From positions 1-44,468 of the IMG/VR virus record IMGVR_UViG_3300029893_000017: a DNA stretch of 44,468 nt; one strand, 5' to 3'. The stretch comes from a virus. A program made the translations under genes and the position numbers. The notes beneath the pieces are model-generated. The model worked only from the letters and a program-made list of their open reading frames with translations. It had not been told where the DNA came from and made no database searches. Of this stretch, positions 20,275 through 29,300 are shown piece by piece. Position 1 is the stretch's first letter. Every line of letters begins with the position of its first letter.

Positions 20275-21298
20275 TGTGCGTGTAGCGTTTGAGGCTGCGC
20301 CAGTCCCGATGTCCCGTAATCGACGCAACCTCTTGGATCGACAGGCCGCGCTCGAACAGCCTGCTAGTAGCTTCGTGCCGGATGTCGTGCAGCCGAAGGT
20401 CGGAGATCCCGGCGTCCGCGCACAGGCGCTCGAAGGCGCGCGTCAGACCGCGCGGGCGTATCGGGAAGAACAGCTCCTCGACCTTGCGCTCGCCGGTCTT
20501 TGGGTCCACCACGATCTTCGCTGGAAGCTCGCGCAGCGTGTCCATGACCTCGGGGAACAGCGGGATGACGCGCCCCTTCTTCCCCGTTTTCCAGTCGGTC
20601 TTTGACTGGTAGATGGTCAGGGTGCAATTCTTCCAGTCCACGTCGGAGCGCCGCGCACGTAGCAGCTCACTCCGCCGCATGGCGGTGCCGAGCAGCACGC
20701 GCAGCGCGTACTTGATCCGGTTCTTCTTGCGGACCTCGACCGCCATCAGTTTCTCCTCCTCTCCATCACTCAGGCGGCGCTCGCGCTCGTTTCCGGCCGG
20801 GAGCAAGCGGAGCTTGCGGATGATACGTTTCGCGCGCCCTACGGCGTCCTGCGGGGCCTGGATGTCCCACACCGCCTCGGCCACGGCGAACACGTCTCCG
20901 AGCAGTTGCAGATCCTTGCGGACGGTATCGGCCGACATGCCGGCAGCCAGTCGCTTGCGGACGAAGGAGACAACCTGATCGTGGTGCAGCTCGGCGTAGA
21001 TGGTCGATCCGAACTCCTCCATCAGCACGCCGAGGAGCTGCCCCTTCTCCCGTTTGCGGGAGGTCTCCGCCTTGGTCGGCGTGATCTCCTGCTCGTATCG
21101 CTCAAGGAGCGCGCCGATGAGCACCTTGGACGCAGCCCGGGAGTCGATATACGCGCCGCGCGCCATGTCCTCCTCGATCTTGCGCGCCCAGTCCTCGGCC
21201 ATCTTCTTCTTCGGGAACGTCTTGTAGACGGGCTTCTTGTACTTCTTGCGGACGATAGCCTGCCAGCCGTCGCCGTGCTTCTTGATGGTAGCCACCAC
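20225..21298 (-). CDS. int: Tyrosine-recombinase integrase
   Basis: A 357-residue phage integrase. An Arm-type N-terminal domain (IKKHGDGWQAIVRKKYKKPVY) precedes a SAM-like core-binding domain (residues ~75-170). The catalytic domain shows GTAMRRSELLRAR (Arg I), LRLHDIRHEATSRLFE (H-x-x-R) and ITGHRDWRSLKRYTH (His and the nucleophilic Tyr). GTG at 21298 follows GGGGGAG; GTG at 21295 is equally possible. It would recombine the tRNA-derived core at 21398-21442 with the host attB. Transcription is opposite to the excisionase-like gene. Confidence 0.92.
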   Translation of the reverse strand: MVATIKKHGDGWQAIVRKKYKKPVYKTFPKKKMAEDWARKIEEDMARGAYIDSRAASKVLIGALLERYEQEITPTKAETSRKREKGQLLGVLMEEFGSTIYAELHHDQVVSFVRKRLAAGMSADTVRKDLQLLGDVFAVAEAVWDIQAPQDAVGRAKRIIRKLRLLPAGNERERRLSDGEEEKLMAVEVRKKNRIKYALRVLLGTAMRRSELLRARRSDVDWKNCTLTIYQSKTDWKTGKKGRVIPLFPEVMDTLRELPAKIVVDPKTGERKVEELFFPIRPRGLTRAFERLCADAGISDLRLHDIRHEATSRLFERGLSIQEVASITGHRDWRSLKRYTHIKPKHLLEKQQARSDG

Positions 21299-21318
21299 TC
21301 CCCCAGGTCAGGTTTCAG

Positions 21319-21336
21319 TGTGGCAAGAGTGTGGCA
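21319..21336 (+). promoter_or_regulatory. Integrase arm-type sites, pair 1
   Basis: TGTGGCA occurs at 21319-21325 and 21330-21336, an 11-bp (one helical turn) period. The same heptamer pair with the same period lies on the other side of the attP core, as expected for arm-binding sites of a heterobivalent integrase. Confidence 0.6.
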
Positions 21337-21397
21337 AAGGCCCGGCCGGGATTGCAAGGTATTTGTGAATCAACAGCTTATGGCGTGCGTCCTCTCC

Positions 21398-21442
21398 TTC
21401 ACACGGCGGGGGTCAGTGGTTCAAGCCCACTATCGCCCACCA
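21398..21442 (+). other. attP: attP core: 3' part of a tRNA-Val(CAC)-like gene
   Basis: The DNA reads as the end of a tRNA: anticodon loop TTCACAC (anticodon CAC), stem GGCGG, variable GGGTC, T-arm AGTGG-TTCAAGC-CCACT, acceptor strand ATCGCCC, then ACCA. The matching 5' half is absent. It lies 100 bases from the integrase start, so it is most simply the attP core identical to the 3' end of a host tRNA-Val gene. The region 21299-21684 holds only this site, its arm sites and the repeats at 21615; no gene is seen. Confidence 0.82.
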
Positions 21443-21569
21443 ATTTCCCGCTGCACCGTCAATCACTTACGCGAGAATCCAGCGCGCGCGTGTGCGACGT
21501 GCTCGGCAAGACACCTTCCCGCTAACTCACTGAATTTCCGCAAGTGCTCCCGGCGCTCCATCGCGCCAC

Positions 21570-21587
21570 TGTGGCAGAAATGTGGCA
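21570..21587 (+). promoter_or_regulatory. Integrase arm-type sites, pair 2
   Basis: TGTGGCA at 21570-21576 and 21581-21587, again with an 11-bp period. This mirrors the pair at 21319 on the other flank of the attP core. Confidence 0.6.
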
Positions 21588-21614
21588 AGAGGAAATCCCG
21601 GGCGGTTCCGTGCG

Positions 21615-21663
21615 CCAAGGTGCTCAAATGTTCCCAAGGTGCTCACCTACCCCAAGGTGCTCA
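21615..21663 (+). repeat. Three direct repeats of CCAAGGTGCTCA
   Basis: Perfect 12-bp copies start at 21615, 21634 and 21652 (periods 19 and 18). They end 22 bases before the ATG of the next plus-strand gene. The near two-turn spacing suggests a cooperative protein-binding array on one DNA face. Confidence 0.8.
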
Positions 21664-21684
21664 CCCATAAGAGGGAGGAGTCTC

Positions 21685-21924
21685 ATGTGTGAGCTGTCAG
21701 GCTGGCAGGTAGATGTGATGATGCTGGTCGCGTCCTTGGTGGCGATAGCGGGCGGCGCGTTCGTTGTCGATGCGCTCAAGCTAAAGGTGGACGAGCAATG
21801 GAAGGGATGGGACAACGAGCGGAGACGGAGCCTGTACGGAGGGCTGGCGGTTGTGGCCGGAGTCGCCAGCTACGGGGTGCTGTTAGCTACCGGCCTCAAC
21901 ATGCTTCAGAGGTTGATGTGCTGA
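21685..21924 (+). CDS. Two-helix membrane protein (79 aa)
   Basis: A 79-residue protein with GAGGGAGGAG before ATG. Membrane segments at residues ~9-30 (VDVMMLVASLVAIAGGAFVV) and ~50-72 (LAVVAGVASYGVLLATGLNM) flank a charged loop (LKVDEQWKGWDNERRRS). It could be a holin-like or superinfection-exclusion protein. Isolation next to attP, behind its own repeat array, hints that it is expressed during lysogeny. No family is recognised. Confidence 0.65.
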   Translation: MCELSGWQVDVMMLVASLVAIAGGAFVVDALKLKVDEQWKGWDNERRRSLYGGLAVVAGVASYGVLLATGLNMLQRLMC

Positions 21925-22160
21925 ACGAGCTTTTGCTGCAAGAGACAGAGAACGCGATAGACCATTGGCACGGCATGGTCGATACCGCGTTGCGCGCTGC
22001 ACTCAGGGCCATCCTTGGCCGAGATCCGACGCCGGACGAGATCGGCGAGCACGGCCGGTTGATCCGGCACGTGCATGATGGAGCGCACAGATTCTACTGG
22101 GACGATCAGATAATCCTCGTCGCCTACCCGCCCGGCGTCACGCCGCCAGGACGAACCTGA
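21918..22160 (+). CDS. Hypothetical protein (80 aa)
   Basis: An 80-residue protein; GTG at 21918 overlaps the previous gene by seven bases. It is helical, with histidines spread along it (ENAIDHWHGMVDTALR, GRDPTPDEIGEHGRLIRHVH), and ends in a proline/glycine tail. Its last 23 bases overlap the convergent phosphoesterase gene. No family recognised. Confidence 0.55.
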   Translation: MLNELLLQETENAIDHWHGMVDTALRAALRAILGRDPTPDEIGEHGRLIRHVHDGAHRFYWDDQIILVAYPPGVTPPGRT

Positions 22161-23343
22161 CCGCCTCGGGTGCCTGCGCCCGCCACTCCTCTGACGGATC
22201 GAGGACGTGGATCGGGGCGGTGATGGTCATGCCGTGCTCTGAATCCGTCAGCCAGAAGGCTTGACGCGGCGGCTCGAAGTCGAGGTTGTTGAGCGCCGCG
22301 TGCTCGTCATAGCCCTTCAGGCTGCCGTTCACAATGAGACCCTTGAAGTATGCGAGCTGGTGCCAGTGCCCCATCACGAGGTAATCGTACGGGGTGCCGG
22401 TAGCCTGCTCGCGCTTCCGCTTGCGGTGATCGCCGAGCATCAGCGGCGACAGCAGGCCGGCGATGCCAGATCCGCCCCGGAACTGGTCTCCGTGCGTGAG
22501 CTGATAGCGCGTGTTGTACAGCGTGTAGCGGAAGTCGGCCCCGGTGCTAATGGCGAAGCGCACGGCCGGGTTGCCCTTGAAGTGCCGGGCGACGAGGTTG
22601 TAGATCAGGTAGTCGAAGGAGTCGGTCGATCGGTGCTTGGCCCGTGGCTTCTTGTCCAGCCGGCCGTGATTGCCGACGACGCACGGAGAGTACACTTCCC
22701 CGAAGTGCTTGGCCAGCAGCTCGAACCCCGCTATGAGCTGGTCCGCGTAGAACAGGCACGTCTCGATGATCGTGTCCTCGTTCGTCTCGCGCAGCTCCTC
22801 GTGGATGTTGCCGCTCACCATGTCCCCGATCATGGGCAGCACGATGCCGTCCACCTTCACCCCGCTGATGTAGTCGCTGGACAGGCGCACCGTGTTGGAG
22901 AAGAAGTTACGCAGCCGCATGACCGCGATCTCGCGGTTGTAGCCGTTGACGTAGTTGATCTCCTCCGGGTTGACTACCTCGTCGAAGTGGCAATCCGACA
23001 GGACCGCCGTGACGATGGCCCGCTCCTGCCGGCGGCTGCTCTTTGGGGCCAGCCACTTCGGCGGGGAGGACTCCGCCGCTACTAGCTTGGAGAGGAAGCG
23101 GGTGAAGTTGGCGTCCCGCTCGAACTGCTCGGCCCGCTCGTCGAGCTTCCGGCGCAGCTCCCGGTTCTCCTTCTTGAGCCGGTGCTCCTCGTGGAAGTTC
23201 AGTGTCTCGGCCTCCTTGCCGATGGTGTTGCCGACCTTGCTGCGGAGGGTGGAGCGTGAGATCCCAAGTGCCTTTGCCGCCTCGGTCTTATTCCCGTTTG
23301 CCTTCTTGATCGCCTCGATACAGTGCTCGCGTGTGATAGCCAT
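22138..23343 (-). CDS. Fis-type HTH fused to a metallophosphoesterase
   Basis: A 401-residue two-domain protein. Residues ~5-35 (IEAIKKANGNKTEAAKALGISRSTLR) form a Fis/HTH_8 helix-turn-helix, and a charged coiled-coil linker follows (RLKKENRELRRKLDERAEQ). The rest is a calcineurin-like phosphoesterase with its metal motifs in order: SDCHFDE, MIGDMVSG, VVGNHGR, LTHGDQFR and VMGHWHQL. In the first motif Asp-x-His is intact; in the third the usual GNHD is GNHG. It would cleave phosphoester bonds, possibly on DNA or nucleotides. The ATG shares one base with the stop of the giant virion gene, so it is made with the late genes. Confidence 0.85.
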   Translation of the reverse strand: MAITREHCIEAIKKANGNKTEAAKALGISRSTLRSKVGNTIGKEAETLNFHEEHRLKKENRELRRKLDERAEQFERDANFTRFLSKLVAAESSPPKWLAPKSSRRQERAIVTAVLSDCHFDEVVNPEEINYVNGYNREIAVMRLRNFFSNTVRLSSDYISGVKVDGIVLPMIGDMVSGNIHEELRETNEDTIIETCLFYADQLIAGFELLAKHFGEVYSPCVVGNHGRLDKKPRAKHRSTDSFDYLIYNLVARHFKGNPAVRFAISTGADFRYTLYNTRYQLTHGDQFRGGSGIAGLLSPLMLGDHRKRKREQATGTPYDYLVMGHWHQLAYFKGLIVNGSLKGYDEHAALNNLDFEPPRQAFWLTDSEHGMTITAPIHVLDPSEEWRAQAPEAVRFVLAA

Positions 23344-26300
23344 TATTGTTTTTTGAATACCTCATCGGCCCGGTTTTTAAGATTCGTCATCTTCTTTCGG
23401 ATGACTGCCAGTTGCTCGTTGTAGGTCTCTTTGCTGATAAGCCCCCTGTTGTAGTCCTGCGCGAGCTGCCGCCCCTCGTACTCAAGCTCCCGACGCACCT
23501 TGCCCAGCTCAAGCGCCCAGCCGCGCATCCCGAGCTTCACGTCATGCGGGACGAGCTTCACGCCGAGAGACGAACCCACCGCGTATTTTAGATCATACTG
23601 GTTGCCGAGAATATCGCGTGCGCCCTTCGCGGAACGCTCGATCTTCTCCCAGTACCACGACTCGTAGATCCACGGAGCGGACGGCATCCACGAGCGCCAC
23701 AGATGCGAGATCGCGCCCTTGGCGATGTCGCCCGCGTCCGACGTGTAGGGGTTCACGATGTTCTCCCCGGTGAAGGCGGAGCGGTTCAGCGCGAACTCCG
23801 CGGCGAGCATGATGGGACCGCCGAAGATCATGGGCGCCGGCACGGGCAGCACGCCCTGACTCTGGCCCATGTCGAAAATATCGCCGGCCGGGATATAGCG
23901 CCGCACGTCGAGGAATACAGGGTTCCCGTTGCCGTCGCGCCAGCCCATGCGGATCATGCGCGGCGCACCAAGCCACGTGAGACCCTGCTGCTCCTCGCGC
24001 AGCGACCGGCGCTCCTCGTCCTCGTCGCCCGGCTCGAAGGCATACCCGAGGGCGTTGACCATGTACGCGATCGTCGCGTACTTGGCGAGCTTCCACGGGC
24101 GCTCGGCGATGGTCTTGGCTAATAGCGGGACCGCGCGGTAGGTGTAGGCGATGAATGGCAGCACGGTGGACCGGGCCGCGTTCACCCACGGAGCGCGGAT
24201 GTCGTAGCCGATGAACTGTTCCCGCGCGAACCGGGCAGCGTGCTTCGGGCTGTCGCCGAGCGAGATCCGGCGCATGTACGTCGCCACGCGGAAGATCTCA
24301 TCTTCGAGCTGGTAGAGGTTGATGAGACCCTGATCGGCCTTCTGAACCCCGGTAACGATCGCGTCCAGCATCCGGCCGAGGCCCGCCGCCTGCGCGCCAA
24401 GGTACTGCTCGGCGATGTTCTCCGCCCAGCCCTTGTCGGTGCGCGCCTGATTCATAATCTCCTTCAGGATCGGATCAAGGACGTTCTGCTTGATCTCGTG
24501 CAGCACGAAGTTGGACCCGAACGCGCCGTGCTCCTGCGCGTCCTTGTAGTCCTGCGTCTTGTCCTTCATGGCCTGAAGCGCCCGGTACAGATCGCGCATC
24601 CGAATGTCGGCCATGTCCATCAGGATGATGTTCGACATGACGTTGTTCATGTGAACGACGGGATTGCGCGCGGTCTTGTTGAGCTTCCACTGGGTAAGCA
24701 GCGTGTTCCAGAGGCGCGGGCGTTGCAGCTCGTGGAGCTGGTTGAGATCACGCCAGATCTCCGCGCGCACGTAGCGCCCGGCGAGCGCGCCCCACCGCTT
24801 GCGGCCCGGTGCGCCCGGGATCGTCGTGTCGGGCACGCGCACCCAGTCATAGCCGGTGAACACGCTGAAGCGGTTGGAGTGCCCGCCGTCGTACACGTTG
24901 CCCGTCGGCTCGTCCTTTCCGGGGTACGTCCACTCCTGATTCTTGGCGATGTCGGCGAGGAAGCGGCCGGTGGAGAGATCGTGCGCCATGACGTGAAAGG
25001 TCTTGGCGATCGTGTAGCGCGCGTCGATGATCTCGCCCATCTTCTCGCGCTCCTCCTTGGTGAAGTCGCGCCAGAGCACGTATTCGCCGCCCTGCGTGTC
25101 GCGCACTTCCCATGTGCCCATGTGCTCGTACGCCTGATACTTCGCCGGGATCGGGCGGTCGGCCGGCACGAACACGCGCTCCAGCACACGCGGCTTCTGC
25201 CCGCCAGCACCCATGCCAGAAAGCGCGCCGACGCCCTGCCCCACGTTCGAGACCTTGTGCAGCATGTGGAACTTCTCGCCCACGAACCGCTTGTCGGCCT
25301 TTCCGATCTGCTCCTTCTTGCCGAACCACTCCGGGTGCAGCTCGAGCAGCTTGCGCGGATCGACCTTCACTTCGAGGCCGCGCTTCTTGAGGGCGTTGCC
25401 GATGATGCGCTTACGGCGCGAGGACAGCATACGGGACACCATGCCGCCGAGCGTGCCCTGGTCGGCCTCGTGCTTCCTGTAGACGCGGTGCAGGTAGGTG
25501 GCTCGGTTCTTCTCGTATGTCTCCTTCGAGATCAGGCCCAGCTCGACCGCCTCGTGGCCCAGCTCGTCGATCGCCTTGCGGATCGGCTCGGAGAGCTTCT
25601 GCCACTTCTCGTCGGCCATCACTTCGCCGGCAAGGACGCCGTGCAGCACTTCGGCCTCCGCCGTGCTCATCCCCTTCTCCATGAGGGTTGTAACGATCTC
25701 CGCGCCCTTCAGGGCGATGCGGCGCTCGTGCGCGGCGCGCTCGGTGTCGAGATCCTTGTACTCCTCGGACAGACCGTAGCGGTCCACCAGACCGGCGCGA
25801 GCGACATCCAGCATCTTGTTCACGTGGCCGAGGAAACTGTCGTCGGCGACGTTCTTGAACTTCGCCTGCGTCAGCCCGCTCTCGATCTTGTCGATCGCCC
25901 ACTTGGTTCCCTTGTCGATCTGCGCGAGCTTGAAGATCCCGCGGAACACGCCCTCGATCGGACGGCCCTCCTTGATCGTGTCGAGCACGCCTTCGCCGCT
26001 CGTCATGGTCGAGGCGCCATTAGCCTGCGCCGCAAAGAACTCGTCGCCCCGATGCGCCGACGCCATTCGCACGTTCTCGTCGCGCACCGCCGCTTCGACC
26101 AAGGCGTAGCCGGCGTCGAGCACGGCGTCGAGGTAAGTCGGAGATCCACCGTCCTTGCCAAGCCCGAGGAGGCGAGAGAGGAACCGCTTGAACTTTGTCC
26201 ACGCGGTATCGCCCATGTACTTCTGCCCGTCGAGCCACGCTTGGAACTGCGGGTTGGTCATGGAGTACGTGATGAACTCGTCGAAGTTGGACAGCGGCTC

Positions 26301-29300
26301 GGACAGCCACACGTCACCACCGCGCCCGTAGTCGTTCGCCTTGCCGAGCTGCTTCCACATTTCGATCAGGCGCATCATCGGCTCGTTGGCGGCGCGTTCC
26401 GGCGCGGCCCCGGTCAGCACCTTCACGCCGTACCGCTTCAGGAACTCGCCGTAGCGATACGCGAGCGCAGCGTGCAGCGCCTCGTGCAGGAACACTTCTT
26501 CCGTGACGCCAGTGAGGTTGTTCGGGTTGGTGTCGTGGCGCAGGTACACGACGAGGCTGCCGTCGCGGCGCTTGCCGGCGATGCCGTAGGCGGAGTTGAG
26601 CGCGGCCGGCACGCCCTCCGGGTACACCTTGCCCGGCTGAATCAGGCGCAGCTCGACGTGCGGTGCGATCTTCGAGAGCAGGCGGGCAAGCTCAGCGTAC
26701 GCACGGTTGCCGCTATTCGCGGCGATCCATTCCAGTCCGTCCTTCAGTGTCTTGCTCTTTGCGACGGTCTGGACGAACCCGGCCGGCTTAGAGAAGGCGC
26801 GGCCGGTTGCGGCCGACAGGGCGAGGCCGGCGAGCATCTTGACCGTGCGGCGCTTGCTCATGTCCACGTCGCCATCGACGGCGGCGTATCGCACGTCGTC
26901 TAAGTCGGCCTCCTTGTTGCCGGAGTACGGCTTGGCGATCCCGGCAAGGGACTTCGGCGCGTAGAGCGCGGTCTTGCCCTGGATGTAGGCAATCGCGGCG
27001 CGGGCGCTCGCGCCCGATACCTCGACCTCCATCATGTTGCCGACCGAAACGAAGTCTCCCGTGTGCGCGAGCAATCCCTGATCCAAGAACCACCGACCGC
27101 CGGTAGCCTTCGCCGTCGGCGTGCGGATCTTGACCATGCCGCGCATCCGCCCCGGGACCACGCGCACCGTCGAGTCGCGTGAACCGACGCCGAAGCGGGA
27201 CACGTCGTTGTTGCTGGCGTAGGCGTCGAGGAAGTCAATGACCCCCTGCGGGTCGCGCATCGCCAGCTCGCCGGAAAGCTGCTCGTCCTTGTTGAAGTTC
27301 TTGGGGAGCAGGATGCCCTGCGTCACGCTGCCGTCGCTGTCCGTGAAGTGGACGATCTGAGCGGACACGCCACGCAGCTCTGCGTAGGCGGAGAGCAGGT
27401 TGCCGGTGATGATCTGGCGCTTCTCGCGCGCGTTGCCGATGTTGCGCGGATCGAACGCCTGCTCGGTGCGGCCCCAGTAGCGACCGTTGAACAAGCCGCT
27501 GTCGCCCGTGAGCTTCGAGAGAGGGACCGTGATCTGGCGGATGCCGTTGTTCACCATGAAGGTGACGAGCGTCTTGCTCTTGGCGTACGGGTTCGCGCGC
27601 GGGCCTTCCTTCGACTTGTCCTTCACATCCACCACCACGCCGACAACAGACTCGCCATTGATGTCGAGGCGGACGGCGGTGCCGATCTGAAGCATGTCGC
27701 GCAGGTGGCTCTGGAAGCTCGCCCGGCTGGCCTCGTAGTCGCCCAGCCGCTTGCGGAGTCCTTCCAGCAGGCGCTCGATCATGCCGGCGTTCTCGCTAGT
27801 GCGCGCTTCCTCCGCGCCGTCGATCGCCCGGAGCAGGGCTTGGCGGTAGATCTCGCCCTTGCGCTCCTTCTCCGAGGAGATCTCGTTCATCACGGTGGAC
27901 ACCGACCGGCCATCAAGGCGCTCGCTAATAGCCCTCTGGACTTCATCGAAGGTCGGCGGCTTGCCGAGGCGGCGCACGTCGTACTCCACGAGTACGGCAT
28001 CGCCGCCGAACGGGTTGGAATGGTCGCGGCCCGGGACGATGATCTCCTCCTTCAACTTCTTCGCATCGAGATCGAGCGTCTTTGGTTCGAGGTCGTTCTG
28101 GCCGATCTTGTCCAGGTACTCGATGAGCGCCCGGTACTCCGTCTCCACGTGCTCATAGAACTCGCGCTGCTGGTCGATCGGCATGAGCGCCATGCGGCCA
28201 GTGGCCTTGCGCGCCACGTCCCTGTTGTCGTCGCCCATGTTGATGCGAAGCTCCACGTCCAGCCCGGTCTCGTTCATGTACTCGGCGACAACCTGATCGC
28301 CGTACTTGTTGAGGATGTCGGGCGCGTCGATACTGGTCGCGGACTCCGTGTTCGAGGACACGTTCGCGTTGAGCTTCTTCATCTTGCCGGCGAGCACGGC
28401 TGTCGGGCGCTTCTCGGCCGGCAGATCGACGTTGAGGATGGTGTAGCGCGGCGGGACAACCTGCCCGGTACGATGCACGCGGCCGAGCATCTGGACGAAG
28501 ATATTGATGTCCAGCATGGGCTGGGCCACGATCATGTGCCGGCGGCTCTGGTCGAGGAACTTTTCGCTGGCGTGCAAGCTGATGCCCGTCGAGCCTGCGA
28601 CGTTGAGGATCAGGGCGTCGAGCTTGCCGCTGTTGAACTCGTCGCGCGTGTTCCAGCGGTCGTCGGCCTCGGCCGATCCGATGCGCGCGAGCTTCGGCAC
28701 GGCCTGACCGTAATCTACCTTCCATTCGCGGCCGGTGATCTCCTTGACGAAGTAGCCGGCCTTCTCAAGGCGATGGCGGATCCAGTCGATCGGAGACGCG
28801 GGGAGATCCAATTCGAGGTTGTCGATGACCTCCTGCGCCGCCTCGTAAGCGGCGTACACGGGCGGGGGCAATTCCTCGAGCGGGACTTCCTGAATCACGT
28901 CGTTGCCGAACTCGTCGCGCACCTTGATGCGACGTGTGCGGCGAAGCGCGCGGTTGAGCACGGTGCGAAAGTCGTAGTCGGTAAGCTCCGCGCCCTCGCC
29001 CAGCTTGTTCTCCTTGACGTACTCGCCGAGGAAGGAACCCATCGTGTTTTCCAGCGCGATGACCGGCTTCTCGCCGTTCTTGAGCGCCTGGATGGCGCGC
29101 TCGGCGGCGGTGTCCACCTTCAACGCTAATAGCATCTGGCGCACGAAGTTGTGGACGACGGCCGAGAACTCGGTGTGGTCGATGCCCTTCTTCGAGGCGT
29201 TGTTGCCGGCTCCGCCGCTGCGCCGGCCCTCACGGCGCATCTTCTTGTCCAGCTCCTTGATGTGAAGGTGGAACAGATGGTCGGCGTGAACGATTGCGCG

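Noticed and set aside
21390-21442. A functional tRNA gene
   Set aside because: Only the part from the anticodon loop to CCA is present; the bases before it do not pair to form the D arm, acceptor 5' strand or anticodon stem, so it is an attachment-site remnant.
24240-29129. Very long plus-strand ORFs (887 and 593 codons) opposite the giant gene
   Set aside because: They are antisense to a well-supported coding region, are Leu/Arg/Val/His-rich as expected for reverse reading of GC-rich codons, and lack recognisable domains or ribosome-binding sites.
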